From Streptomyces rubellomurinus (GTDB taxonomy: Bacteria; Actinomycetota; Actinomycetes; Streptomycetales; Streptomycetaceae): DNA of 64,000 nt. Each line of letters starts with the position of its first letter. The first letter of the stretch is position 1. Under the pieces are notes generated by a model that saw nothing but the letters and a program-made list of their open reading frames with translations, was not told the origin of the DNA and did no database searches. A program made the translations under genes and the position numbers. The stretch covers positions 17,018 to 81,017 of the forward strand of contig NZ_JZKH01000033.1 of NCBI RefSeq assembly GCF_000961885.1, given 5' to 3'. Of the stretch, positions 50,559 through 58,547 are shown in pieces.

Positions 50559-51080
50559 GTGGCCACCGCCCGGTTCGCTACCCTGCATACCACGGCGGGT
50601 CCGGTCCGCCTGGAGCTGTTCCCCTTCCACGCGCCGAAGACGGTGCGCAACTTCGTCGAACTCGCCGAGGGCACCCGCGCGTACACCGATCCGCGGACGG
50701 GCGAGGCGGGCACCGGCCCGTTCTACGACGGCACCCTGTTCCACCGGGTGGTGGCCGGTTTCATGATCCAGGGCGGTGATCCGACCGGTACGGGTACGGG
50801 CGGGCCCGGCTACGCGTTCGCCGACGAGTTCCACCCGGAGCTGTTCTTCACCCGGCCCTACCTGCTGGCGATGGCCAACTCGGGCCCGGGGACGAACGGT
50901 TCGCAGTTCTTCATCACGGTGGGCACGCCCGCCCACCTCAACCGCCGGCACACGATCTTCGGGCAGGTCGCCGACGCCGCGTCCAAGGCCGTCGTCGACG
51001 CGATCGCCGCCGTCCCGGTGGACGGCGAGCGCCCGGTCAGCGACGTGGTGATCACCTCGGTCGAGATCGACCACTCCTGA
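50559..51080 (+). CDS. Peptidyl-prolyl cis-trans isomerase (cyclophilin)
   Basis: 173 aa. Cyclophilin motifs: catalytic Arg in FHRVVAGFMIQGGDPTGTGT and NGSQFFITVG, then HLNRRHTIFGQV. The Trp position of human CypA is Leu here, as in many bacterial, cyclosporin-tolerant forms. Cytosolic; no signal sequence. The GTG at 50559 has a CCGAGGAG ribosome site. Followed 13 bp later by the EF-G-IV-like gene. Confidence 0.95.
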   Translation: MATARFATLHTTAGPVRLELFPFHAPKTVRNFVELAEGTRAYTDPRTGEAGTGPFYDGTLFHRVVAGFMIQGGDPTGTGTGGPGYAFADEFHPELFFTRPYLLAMANSGPGTNGSQFFITVGTPAHLNRRHTIFGQVADAASKAVVDAIAAVPVDGERPVSDVVITSVEIDHS

Positions 51081-51093
51081 CGGCACCGGAGCG

Positions 51094-51516
51094 GTGGTCT
51101 CCTTTCCCTCCCGCCCGGTGCGGGGCGTGCACGTGCGCTACGTGCGTCAGGCGGGCTGTCCGTCCGATGTCGCGGTCACCACGGTCGACTTCGAACCGTG
51201 GGAGGAGGGCCTGCACCTGGAGGCCGCCACCGATGCCACCGTGCGCGGCGACGTCCTCCCCGGCGACCTGGAGCGCTTCCACGCCGCGCTCGCCGAGGGC
51301 GTGCGCGCCGAACTCGCCGAGCAACTGCCCGGCGTACCGCTCGCGCTGGCACTGGTGGTCCACCACACCACGGTGCACCTCATCGACACCCGCGAGCACT
51401 CCTACCGGATGGCCGGACGTCTGGCCGCGCGCGAGGCCCTGGCCGCCCTGGCCGCCCCGAACAGCCGGGGCGGCCAGGGCGGCCGGGGCGGCCAGGAGCC
51501 GTCCGGCCGGACGTAG
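51094..51516 (+). CDS. Orphan protein resembling EF-G domain IV
   Basis: 140 aa. After a short start, RYVRQAGCPSDVAVTTVDFE, then LPGDLERFHAALAEGVRAEL, LPGVPLALALVVHHTTVHLI and HSYRMAGRLAAREALAAL follow the order of EF-G/EF-2 domain IV. In EF-G this is the Gly-rich beta strand, then 'P-x-x-x-x-x-aV-x-x-G', then 'yPv-x-v-x-v' and 'mAFKiAGslAxkEA'. The GTPase domain and other EF-G domains are absent. It might bind ribosomes or be a decoy; this is inference. Gly-rich tail (SRGGQGGRGGQEPSGRT). Confidence 0.5.
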   Translation: MVSFPSRPVRGVHVRYVRQAGCPSDVAVTTVDFEPWEEGLHLEAATDATVRGDVLPGDLERFHAALAEGVRAELAEQLPGVPLALALVVHHTTVHLIDTREHSYRMAGRLAAREALAALAAPNSRGGQGGRGGQEPSGRT

Positions 51517-51553
51517 CCGCGCTTGTCGTAGCACCGTGGGCCCCCTGCCACGC

Positions 51554-51886
51554 TCACGCGCCCGCCGTCCCCTCGTCCGCCCGCCGGTGGCGGCCGCTGC
51601 CCTTGCGCAGCAGCGCCACGGGGGTGTCCTCCTGCGGCGCGGCGAAGGCCTCGCCGCGCCGCACGATCACGGTGTACGCCTCGGCGTAGCCGTCCGCCAC
51701 CCCGAGCGGCCGCCAGCAGGCCCCGTCCCACTCCACGACCAGGCACACCGCGTCCTCGAACAGGGCGCCGCGCCGGGGCGCCGGTCCGAGCGCGAGCGCG
51801 TCCCGCGTCCCCACCGGGCGCACCCGCCCCGCGCGCGCCCCGTACCACCGGGCGATGGACTGTCCGTCGTCGTCGGCTCCGAGCAC
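51554..51886 (-). CDS. Hypothetical protein, 110 aa
   Basis: GTG start with AGGAGC ribosome site (about 7 nt). The sequence has two beta-rich parts (CLVVEWDGACWRPLGVADGY, AYTVIVRRGEAFAAPQED), then a basic end (LLRKGSGRHRR). Coding use is consistent. No family recognised. Confidence 0.55.
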   Translation of the reverse strand: MLGADDDGQSIARWYGARAGRVRPVGTRDALALGPAPRRGALFEDAVCLVVEWDGACWRPLGVADGYAEAYTVIVRRGEAFAAPQEDTPVALLRKGSGRHRRADEGTAGA

Positions 51887-52008
51887 CGCTGCTCCTCTCC
51901 CCGGGCATCGGCCCGAGGGTAGCCGGTGCCGCTGCCGCGGGCGGGCGCCTTCGCGGCGGTGGGCCGCGGGGTGTCGCCGGGCGCCGGGCAGCGCCGGGCT
52001 TGCAGGGG

Positions 52009-52263
52009 TCAGCGCGCCGGCGCGGGGCCGCCGTCCGGCTCGCGGTAGCGCAGGTTGCGGCCGAGCAGGACGAGGGGGTCCTCGAAGGGCTGGCTCGCCA
52101 GGTAGGAGGCCGACCAGGCGACGCCCCAGCTGCCGCAGCCGGGGCAACTCCAGGTGCGCCCGGCCGCGTTGGCGTCGTTGAGCAGGTCGACCGGGGTGCC
52201 GCAGCCGCGCGCCGGGCAGGCCGGGGAGGCGGGGGAGGCGGGCGAGGCGAAGGAGGCGCTCAC
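52009..52263 (-). CDS. Small zinc-ribbon-like protein, 84 aa
   Basis: Ala/Ser-rich N-terminus, then CPARGC and CPGCGSWGV, four Cys spaced as a zinc ribbon, with an ending DPLVLLGRNLRYREPDGGPA. The GTG at 52263 overlaps the upstream stop (GTGA), so it is coupled to the 173-aa membrane gene. Function unknown; DNA-binding or redox roles are equally possible. Confidence 0.55.
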   Translation of the reverse strand: MSASFASPASPASPACPARGCGTPVDLLNDANAAGRTWSCPGCGSWGVAWSASYLASQPFEDPLVLLGRNLRYREPDGGPAPAR

Positions 52264-52781
52264 CGCGGAACGGCCGGTTCGTTGCGGCGTCCGGCGGCGC
52301 GGTGCAGCACGGGTTCGGAGAGCACGACCCCGGAGTTGAGGGCCGAGGCGAACGCCAGCAGGCACACCAGCGCGGTGGTGGGTCTCGGCGGCCCGGGCAC
52401 CGCCCACGCGGCAGCTGCCGAGGCCGCGCCGCTGAGCGCGCCGACGACGCAGATCGCGACCAGCACGTCCGTCTCGGGGCGGGGGCGGCGCTTCACCCGG
52501 CCCCCCTGGCCCTGTTGTCGCACCCGGCCCCGGGTGCCGCGCGGGCGCGAGTACGGGGCCGGCGCGACCACCGCTTCGGGCCCGTCCGGCAACGGCTCGA
52601 TCCGGGCGGGAAGGACCGTCCGCTCCACGCCCCCGCCCACCTGCCGCACATGGGCGAGCCCGCCCCGCGAATCCATGGAGACGACCTTAGCGCCGGTGGT
52701 TCGGTCCAGGACCGGTTCACCCACCCGAGGACGGTAGGGCGCCGGCCGTCCGGCGGCCGTGCGGGGGCGGTTTCGCGCCAT
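52260..52781 (-). CDS. Membrane protein, 173 aa
   Basis: An N-terminal basic region contains a possible small beta domain (EPVLDRTTGAKVVSMDSRGG, AHVRQVGGGVERTVLPARI). Two hydrophobic helices follow (VLVAICVVGALSGAASAAAA and TTALVCLLAFASALNSGVVL). The ATG at 52781 starts close to an AT-rich gap. Arranged like small phage- or conjugation-region membrane proteins, but I cannot assign it. Confidence 0.55.
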   Translation of the reverse strand: MARNRPRTAAGRPAPYRPRVGEPVLDRTTGAKVVSMDSRGGLAHVRQVGGGVERTVLPARIEPLPDGPEAVVAPAPYSRPRGTRGRVRQQGQGGRVKRRPRPETDVLVAICVVGALSGAASAAAAWAVPGPPRPTTALVCLLAFASALNSGVVLSEPVLHRAAGRRNEPAVPR

Positions 52782-52893
52782 GGCGATGACTCCGTTCCGT
52801 AGCGAGGTGACTACCCAGGGCGCTCAACTCTCCTCCGGCGTCCGAAGCTCTTCAACCTCGCGAAAGGGGAGCAAGGAGGCTCAAGGGTCATGA

Positions 52894-53184
52894 GTGGCAA
52901 GGAACTTGGCACAGAAGCGTCCACTCGTGGCCAAGTTCGGCGTCGAAGTGCGCAGTTTGCGCGCGTCGTTGGGCCGGGCGCAGGAACATCCGGCGAAACA
53001 CCGGGGCCGATTCGAGAGTGAGTGCCACAACGCCGGCCACGGCGTTCCGTTCGAGGAATTCGACGAGTCGCCGCTACGGGGCGGAAGCAGTTGTTCTCCG
53101 GCTGTTCGGGCTCCTTCCGCCCCGGGCCGGCGCGTTTCGTTGCGTTGCGTCGCCACATCGGGCGCGGATTGCCCGAGTTGGTAG
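52894..53184 (+). pseudogene. Decayed fragment of an XRE-type HTH gene
   Basis: Reading from GTG 52894, LVAKFGVEVRSLRASLGRAQ then EHPAKHRGRFE resembles the first helices of an actinobacterial XRE regulator (usually FGxELRRLREAAGLTQEELAxRxG). The third-position GC is only about 80% and falls further downstream, where the frame becomes Cys/Ser-rich and ends at 53184 without the rest of the domain. No ribosome site at good spacing (AAGGAGG 14 nt away). Best read as a remnant in a 465-bp gene-poor gap. Confidence 0.35.
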
Positions 53185-53246
53185 TGAACGCCCCGGTCTG
53201 CGGCGGCCCGGCGGCCGGCCTGGTTTCGTCGCGGGGTGGTGTTCCG

Positions 53247-54518
53247 TCACGTCCGGGGCGGGTCGGCGGGCCGCTGTCGGGCGCGGTGGGCGCGGGAGCG
53301 GCAGCGCGGCGAGCAGTGCCGGCGCCGGCGCCCGGTGGCGGCGGCCGCGGGCAGCGCGCCGCCGCACTGCTCGCACCGCTGCGCCCCCGGTCCAGCCCCT
53401 GGTCCCGCCCCCGGTTCCGACTCCGGTCCCGCCTCCGCGGCGGCGTGGGCGGGCGGTCCCGCCTCCTCGGTGCGTGCGGCCATCGCGGCGCGCAGGCGTT
53501 CGGTGATGACACCGGCCCGGAAGCGGCTGGTGGCGCCCAGGGTCTCCAGCAGTTCGGAGACGTGTCGGCGGCAGGTGCGCAGCGAGACGCCGAGGCGGCG
53601 GGCGATGGCCTCGTCCTTGAGGCCGTTGGACAGCTGTTGGACGATCGTCTGTTTGAGGTCCTCGGAGACGTCGTGGGCGGCCTGTGGTCCGACGGAGAAC
53701 GGTGCGGCGTTGCCCCAGTCGCGTTCGAAGGCGGCGATGAGGAAGGCGAGCAGGGAGGGTTCGCGGATGACGAGGGCACCGCTGCCGGGGGCGGGCAGGA
53801 AGGCCAGTTCGCGGTCGATGACGATCATCTGCGGCAGCACTTCGGTGAGGGTGCGGATCTCGGCGCCGGCGGCGATCAGCTGTTCGGCGTGGGCGCGGGT
53901 GGGCTGGTCGTAGCGGGTGGCGTGCTGGTAGAGGTTGCGCATCCGGAGGCCGGAGGCGAGCAGGGCCAGGTCGCGCGGCAGGGCCTCGCGCAGGGCGGCG
54001 GGCGGGAAGGCGCCGCCGGGCTTGGAGACCAGGACTTCCTCGCGGGCGGCGTCGACGGCCTCCACGAGCATGGCGCGTACGGCGATCTTGTCGGTGAGCA
54101 GGTCGATCATGCCGTGCGGGTGGGAGAGCTGGCGACCGTGCAGGTAGACGGGCATCAGGGCGGCGTACTGTTCGCGCAGTCCGCGCAGGCGTTCGCGTTC
54201 GCGGCGCAGGTCGTCCTCCTGGCCGCGCAGGTCGTCCTCGCGGGTGCGCAGGGCGGCCTCGCGTTCGGCCAGGTGCTGGGCGCCGGCGGCCTGGGGGCTC
54301 TGTGCCTCCCAGACGGTGCCGCGCGCGGTGCGGACTTCCTTGAGCAGGCCCGCGCCGGTCAGGGTGGCGAAGGCCGCCGTGCAGGCGTCCTCGCCGAGGT
54401 CGGTCTCGTCGGCGGCCCGCGCCCGTGCCTGTGCCGTCACCGGGTCGTTGATCAGCGCCCAGTGGTAGAGGCTCTGGGCCTCTTCGCTGAGCTGCGGCTC
54501 CTGGGGCCGGCTGGTCAC
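53247..54518 (-). CDS. LuxR-type regulator with TrmB-like and zinc-finger-like regions
   Basis: 423 aa. N-terminal winged helix (LSEEAQSLYHWALINDPVTA) is followed by a charged coiled coil (ALRTREDDLRGQEDDLRRER) and a TrmB-like sensor region (about 125-260, ending FLIAAFERDWG). The LuxR HTH is at about 275-330 (SNGLKDEAIARRLGVSLRTC). The C-terminus adds a Cys4-like CEQCGGAL then HCSPRC, which is unusual. The GTG at 54518 has AGGAGG. It is divergent from the 75-aa peptide gene and could regulate it. Confidence 0.85.
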   Translation of the reverse strand: MTSRPQEPQLSEEAQSLYHWALINDPVTAQARARAADETDLGEDACTAAFATLTGAGLLKEVRTARGTVWEAQSPQAAGAQHLAEREAALRTREDDLRGQEDDLRRERERLRGLREQYAALMPVYLHGRQLSHPHGMIDLLTDKIAVRAMLVEAVDAAREEVLVSKPGGAFPPAALREALPRDLALLASGLRMRNLYQHATRYDQPTRAHAEQLIAAGAEIRTLTEVLPQMIVIDRELAFLPAPGSGALVIREPSLLAFLIAAFERDWGNAAPFSVGPQAAHDVSEDLKQTIVQQLSNGLKDEAIARRLGVSLRTCRRHVSELLETLGATSRFRAGVITERLRAAMAARTEEAGPPAHAAAEAGPESEPGAGPGAGPGAQRCEQCGGALPAAAATGRRRRHCSPRCRSRAHRARQRPADPPRT

Positions 54519-54674
54519 GGCATACCTCCTGAACGTGCATGGCGCGCAGATGAGACCTGCGATCTCTCCCGGCGGACCGCTTCGGCCTGCGAGTGTTCTT
54601 CCCATCGGCGGGCGCCCAACCGGAGCCCGGCGATCCGATGCCAGGTCACTGAGCAGGTGGGGAAGGGAGATCCC

Positions 54675-54902
54675 GTGGTGAAGAGGTTCGCACGGCGCAC
54701 GTCGGCGGTGGTACTGGGGTTGGCGTTGGCCGCCCTGACGGGAGCGGGCACGGCCGCCTGGGCGGCCCCGGGCACGACGGCCTGGGACACGGTCGCAGCG
54801 GCCGCCGCGGGCCCCGCCGCCTCGCCCGCTCCACCGTGCCCCCGTATCCTCACCACCGCCTGGGGAGACGGCCGTCCCCCCTTCGGGCACTGCCTCGCCT
54901 GA
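54675..54902 (+). CDS. Small secreted peptide, 75 aa
   Basis: GTG start (54675 or 54678) after GGGAAGGGAG. Signal sequence VKRFARRTSAVVLGLALAAL, then a linker and a short C-terminal part PPCPRILTTAWGDGRPPFGH ending CLA. Two Cys bracket the last 22 residues, so a small disulfide loop or modified ring is possible. Divergent from a LuxR-type regulator. No homologue recognised; possible exported signal or antimicrobial peptide. Confidence 0.55.
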   Translation: MVKRFARRTSAVVLGLALAALTGAGTAAWAAPGTTAWDTVAAAAAGPAASPAPPCPRILTTAWGDGRPPFGHCLA

Positions 54903-55097
54903 GCCCGAACGGGGGCTCGCCGCGGGGCAGGGGCAGCGGGAGCCATCCGCTGCCGGCTGGGTGGGTGGGATCCGCCCCGGGGCATTCGAGAACGTGCTGG
55001 TGAAGGCGGCAGGCCCCGGTGCCCCCGGCGGCCCGGGGCGGCCCCGGGTGGCCGAAACCGGCCGGTGCCGTGCGCGCCCGGGGGCACAATCGTGGCC

Positions 55098-55700
55098 GTG
55101 AGCCTCCTGCACCGCGATCCGTCCGACCGATCCGCCCGTTGGCCCGGCTACGCCGCCGCCGTGTGGGGGTTCTCCTTCGCCGTCCCGAGTTTCTACTGGG
55201 CGCTGGGCGGTACGGCCCTGGCCTCCTCGACGGTCTCGCCGTCGCTGGTCAGGCTGATGGAGGAGCACAATGCGGGTTTCATCGCGGTGCTGTGGGCCAC
55301 CGGTGCCCTCAAGGTCGTCGGCGGGGTGCTGGGCCTGGCGCTGGTGAGCGGCCGCACCTTCGGGCGCGGGCGCTGGCGGCCCTGGGAGGAGCGGCTGCTG
55401 CAGCTGATGGCGTGGGGCGCGGCGGTGCTGCTGGTGTGGCACGGGGCGCTGTTCGTCGGGCAGGGCCTGCTGGTGCAGGCCCACGTCATCTCGCTGGACC
55501 CGGAGCTGGAGTCGGTCAGCCGCTGGTACACCTACCTGTGGGGGCCGTGGTTCGTCGCCGGCGGCCTCGCCTTCCTGCTGGCCGGCCGCTCCCACCTGCG
55601 CGGCGTGGCGGACCGCCGCGGTGCCGTCCTCGCGGGCCGCGTCGGCGCCCTGGGCGCGCTCGGGCTGTCGGTGGCCGCCGTGATCGCCGGGATCGGCTAG
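55098..55700 (+). CDS. DUF3995-like four-helix membrane protein
   Basis: About 200 aa with four hydrophobic segments (GYAAAVWGFSFAVPSFYWAL, LWATGALKVVGGVLGLAL, LQLMAWGAAVLLVWHGALF, GALGALGLSVAAVIAGIG). The opening with WALGG matches the DUF3995 family. Start is uncertain between the GTG codons at 55092 and 55098. No operon partners; convergent with the 104-aa gene. Confidence 0.75.
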   Translation: MSLLHRDPSDRSARWPGYAAAVWGFSFAVPSFYWALGGTALASSTVSPSLVRLMEEHNAGFIAVLWATGALKVVGGVLGLALVSGRTFGRGRWRPWEERLLQLMAWGAAVLLVWHGALFVGQGLLVQAHVISLDPELESVSRWYTYLWGPWFVAGGLAFLLAGRSHLRGVADRRGAVLAGRVGALGALGLSVAAVIAGIG

Positions 55701-55766
55701 GACCGTACGGGCGTAGGAGTCCGGCCCCGGACCCGGTGGAGTCCGAGGCAGGGGCCGGGTGGCGGG

Positions 55767-56081
55767 TCAGCGGGCGGTGCGGCCGGTGGCTGCCCGGGGG
55801 TCGAGCGGCAGGTAGCTGTGGCGCAGCAGCGGCGAGGTGCGGTGGCTGCGGGTGATCAGGCGGTGGGCGCGGCTGACGGCGTCGCCCTGGCCGGGGGTGT
55901 CCTGGGTGAGCAGGTAGAGCAGGAGGTCGAGGCGGTCGGGCGCGGGCAGGGCGCTGGCGTGCTGGAGGCCGTCTGCCGGTTCGGCGTGCGCCCACAGGGC
56001 GTCCACGGCCTCGGCGGCCTCGTTCTCCCGTGCTGCGGAGGCGGGGTGGCGGCGTTTCAGGCTGGCGTGGACGATCTCCAT
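55767..56081 (-). CDS. Hypothetical protein paired with a repeat peptide, 104 aa
   Basis: Strongly biased codons throughout. The sequence is mainly helical: ENEAAEAVDALWAHAEPADG, then RLDLLLYLLTQDTPGQGDAV. A basic tail (SRAHRLITRSHRTSPLLRHS) ends it. It starts 16 bp after the stop of the SIGWGG-repeat peptide on the same strand, so the two form an apparent operon. No ribosome site better than GCCGAG. No family recognised, no membrane segment. Confidence 0.55.
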   Translation of the reverse strand: MEIVHASLKRRHPASAARENEAAEAVDALWAHAEPADGLQHASALPAPDRLDLLLYLLTQDTPGQGDAVSRAHRLITRSHRTSPLLRHSYLPLDPRAATGRTAR

Positions 56082-56097
56082 CGCGAACTCGGCCGGC

Positions 56098-56355
56098 TCA
56101 GCCGATGCCGGCCGGGGCGACGGTGCCGCCCCACCCGATGCTGTCGGAGCCGGTGGTGCCGGCCGGGGCGACGGTGCCGCCCCAGCCGATGCTGCCCGGG
56201 GCGACGGTCCCGCCCCAGCCGATGCTGTCGGAGGCGACGGTGGTGGCCGGGGCGGCCGCCGAAGTGGTGGCGGCGGAGGCGGCGGGGGCGATCATGAGCG
56301 TGGTGAGGGCGACGGAGGCGACCGCGGCGGCCTGGGCGATACGGGTGCGGATCAT
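56098..56355 (-). CDS. Secreted peptide with three SIGWGGTVAP repeats
   Basis: 85 aa. Signal peptide 1-28 (MIRTRIAQAAAVASVALTTL, ending ASA). The mature part carries SIGWGGTVAP three times at residues 46-53-type spacing (approximately 44-53, 55-64, 72-81), separated by short APAG/TTGSD linkers. The DNA is repeated too. Such identical Gly/Trp-rich units suggest a multi-core precursor, adhesive or structural peptide; no modifying enzyme is adjacent. ATG with a GGAGTCC-like site. Confidence 0.65.
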   Translation of the reverse strand: MIRTRIAQAAAVASVALTTLMIAPAASAATTSAAAPATTVASDSIGWGGTVAPGSIGWGGTVAPAGTTGSDSIGWGGTVAPAGIG

Positions 56356-56810
56356 GGTGGAGTCCTCTGCTGTCGGTGGAAGGGGTGGACCTGGCCGGTC
56401 GGGCGTCCCGCGGTTGACGCTTCGTCCGGCTGCCGTCCGGGCTCGTCCTCCTGGCGGCGATCACCAGCTTCGTCGCCCGCGGACCCCGCCGGAAGGCCTT
56501 CGGGATGTCGCCAATCGGCCTGTCCGCATCCGGACATGCCGTCATGCCCATGCCAAATATCGACGCGACGAACACCCCGCTTCGCCCGTCCAGGCGGTGG
56601 GCCCCGGTTGCGCCCGGTGGTGAACTGCGGGATGAGGCTGGGCGGTTCGCCGGGGGAGGTATGGCGGATGGTGACCGGGCGGCGGCGGGGTCGGGTGGGA
56701 GGTTCCGTGCCTGCGGGCGGTGTCGGCCCGGCCCCGTGTCGGCCCGGCCCGGTCGTGGGGGTGGCAGAGTGGCGCTTCGGAGTGGTGTGCGGCCGGAGGA
56801 GGCGTTGAGG
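56356..56810. promoter_or_regulatory. 455-bp divergent region with dyad and CATGCC repeats
   Basis: Between the repeat-peptide gene and the NUDIX gene. It holds the dyad TGTCCG-CATC-CGGACA (56521-56536) followed by three CATGCC copies (56535, 56543, 56549) and AAATAT (56555). This is a plausible operator/promoter for the peptide gene on the minus strand. No gene recognised. Confidence 0.4.
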
Positions 56811-57353
56811 GTGCGGTGGCAGGTGTTCGGGCGGCGCAGGGTGTACGGCTCGGAGTGGGTGGAGCTGTGGCTGGACGATGTCGAGATCCCGGGCGTCGGG
56901 CGCGTCGAGCACCACGTGCTGCGCATGCCCAGGGCCTGCGCCACGGCCGTCGTCACCGACGAGCGGGGCCGGTTCCTGTTGCTGTACCGGCACCGGTTCA
57001 TCACCGGCCGGTGGGGCTGGGAGCTGCCGGCCGGGTGGGTCGAGGCGGGGGAGGAGCCGGCCGCGGCGATCGCCCGGGAGGTGGAGGAGGAGACCGGCTG
57101 GCGCCCGGGCCGCGTCGAGCCGCTGACCGAGTACTTCGCCCTGACCGGTATCTCCGACGCCCGCTTCCACGCCTTCCACGTGACCGGCTGCACGTACGTG
57201 GGTGAGCCGCGGGACGCCGCCGAGGCCACCCGCGTCGAGTGGCTGCCCGAGGCCGAGGTGGTCGAGCTGCTGACCGGCGGACAGGTCTCGGACGGCGCCA
57301 CGCAGGCCGCGCTCTCCTACTACCTCGGCCCGCACCGCCTGGCCGGCGGCTGA
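56811..57353 (+). CDS. NUDIX hydrolase
   Basis: 180 aa. The NUDIX box is complete: GWVEAGEEPAAAIAREVEEE then TGW, giving GX5EX7REUXEEXGU. Strands before it (ATAVVTDERGRFLLLYRHRF) match the ADP-ribose pyrophosphatase type. The GTG at 56811 has GGAGGAGG 8 nt upstream; upstream in-frame codons are poorly biased. It hydrolyses a nucleoside diphosphate linked to another moiety. Confidence 0.9.
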   Translation: MRWQVFGRRRVYGSEWVELWLDDVEIPGVGRVEHHVLRMPRACATAVVTDERGRFLLLYRHRFITGRWGWELPAGWVEAGEEPAAAIAREVEEETGWRPGRVEPLTEYFALTGISDARFHAFHVTGCTYVGEPRDAAEATRVEWLPEAEVVELLTGGQVSDGATQAALSYYLGPHRLAGG

Positions 57354-57482
57354 CCCTGCCGGGGCCACCCGAAAGCGGAGGCCGGGCCCCGCTCGCACCG
57401 CGTGTGGCCTGCGCCGATTGCGGTTGGATCACGGCCTGTCCGATTCATCGGGCATTGCGGTGGAGTGTGACGGTTCATTGTG

Positions 57483-57512
57483 TTGGCGGGATCGTCATCG
57501 AACTCTCATACT
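57483..57512 (+). promoter_or_regulatory. Promoter of the tandem membrane-protein operon
   Basis: -35-like TTGGCG (57483-57488), 18-bp spacer, -10 CATACT (57507-57512), about 100 bp before the first tandem gene. Confidence 0.45.
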
Positions 57513-57615
57513 TCCTGCTGAGACGCGCGATGGACGGTCCGGAGGCCTGCTCGGGGGAGCGGATTTCCGTGAGAGGGCCCGCGCGTGGAATCCACTTTTT
57601 CCCCGGGGGAGTTTT

Positions 57616-58482
57616 TTGTCCACGCCCGAGAACGAGAGCGCGGCGCCGCAGGCACCGCAGCCGCCCGCGCCGCCGCAGCCCGAGCTGCCGGAGCCGCCGC
57701 AGCCGGCGGAACCGCAGCCGCAGGCCCCGGCCGTGCGGCGGATGCCGCGCTCGGCGCGGGTGGCCCTGTCCACGGTCGCGCTCCTCGCCGTCACGGCGGC
57801 CAGCGCCGCGGTGACCGTCGCGGTCGGCAAGCCGGCCGACCGTGCGGCGGCCGCCGCGCCCGTGCCGACGATCGCGCGCACCGCCGCGGCGAGCGCCGGC
57901 CCGACGCCTTCCGCGGTGCCGGTCCCCGTGCCCACCGCGGCGCCCGACCAGCCCAAGCCGTCCAGCACAGTCAAGGGCACGGTCAGCGACGGCAGGCACG
58001 AGGGTGACCTGCGCTACTTCCTGCTCCCGATCCCGGCCGGCGGCGAGTCCTACGGCCCCGCGGACGGGGCGACGATGACCGACGACGAGGTCGCCGAGAT
58101 CTTCGGCAAGCAGGACGGCATCATGGACCTCCTGCACCAGCTGGGCTACCAGGGCGGCGCCACCCGCATGTACCGCACGGCGGACGGCAAGGCGCAGGTG
58201 ACCGTCACCCTGCTGCACCTGGGCTCCGCCGCGACGGCGAGCCAGTTCGTCAAGGGCTACAGCATCAAGTCGCAGGAGTCGATCGACATCGACGGCGACC
58301 CGGACGCGCACGGCTTCCTGCGCAAGCCCAAGCAGCAGGCCTACACCGGGTCGATGACCGGCGTCTCCAGCCAGGGCGATGTGCAGTACACCATCGACGT
58401 CGAGGTGAAGGGCACCCCGGACAAGGCGCTGCTGAGCGACCTGATGAAGCGCCAGCGCGACTGGCTGGCCTCCGGCAGCTGA
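57616..58482 (+). CDS. Pro/Ala-rich single-pass membrane protein, tandem family member 1
   Basis: 288 aa. TTG start at 57616 with GGGGGAG 4 nt upstream; no better ATG or GTG fits. Cytosolic Pro/Gln-rich N-terminus, TM helix near residue 48-72 (ARVALSTVALLAVTAASAAV), Ala/Pro linker and an extracellular domain starting DLRYFLLPIPAGGE and containing MYRTADGKAQVTVTLLHLG. The DLRYFLLP-PAG motif recurs in the next three genes. It may bind or sense an extracellular factor. Confidence 0.65.
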   Translation: MSTPENESAAPQAPQPPAPPQPELPEPPQPAEPQPQAPAVRRMPRSARVALSTVALLAVTAASAAVTVAVGKPADRAAAAAPVPTIARTAAASAGPTPSAVPVPVPTAAPDQPKPSSTVKGTVSDGRHEGDLRYFLLPIPAGGESYGPADGATMTDDEVAEIFGKQDGIMDLLHQLGYQGGATRMYRTADGKAQVTVTLLHLGSAATASQFVKGYSIKSQESIDIDGDPDAHGFLRKPKQQAYTGSMTGVSSQGDVQYTIDVEVKGTPDKALLSDLMKRQRDWLASGS

Positions 58483-58547
58483 GCCCGCCCCGCCGCCCGA
58501 GCCCCTGCCTCCTTCTCCTCCGCCTCTCCTCCTCTGGAGCCACCTTC

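Noticed and set aside
52890..52920. Sigma-54-like GGCA/TTGGCAC spacing
   Set aside because: Streptomycetes lack sigma-54 and the spacing is not canonical.
52890..53021. 43-codon ORF from ATG 52890 with AAGGAGG upstream
   Set aside because: Only about half of third positions are G/C and spacing to the ribosome site is 10 nt, so it does not look coding.
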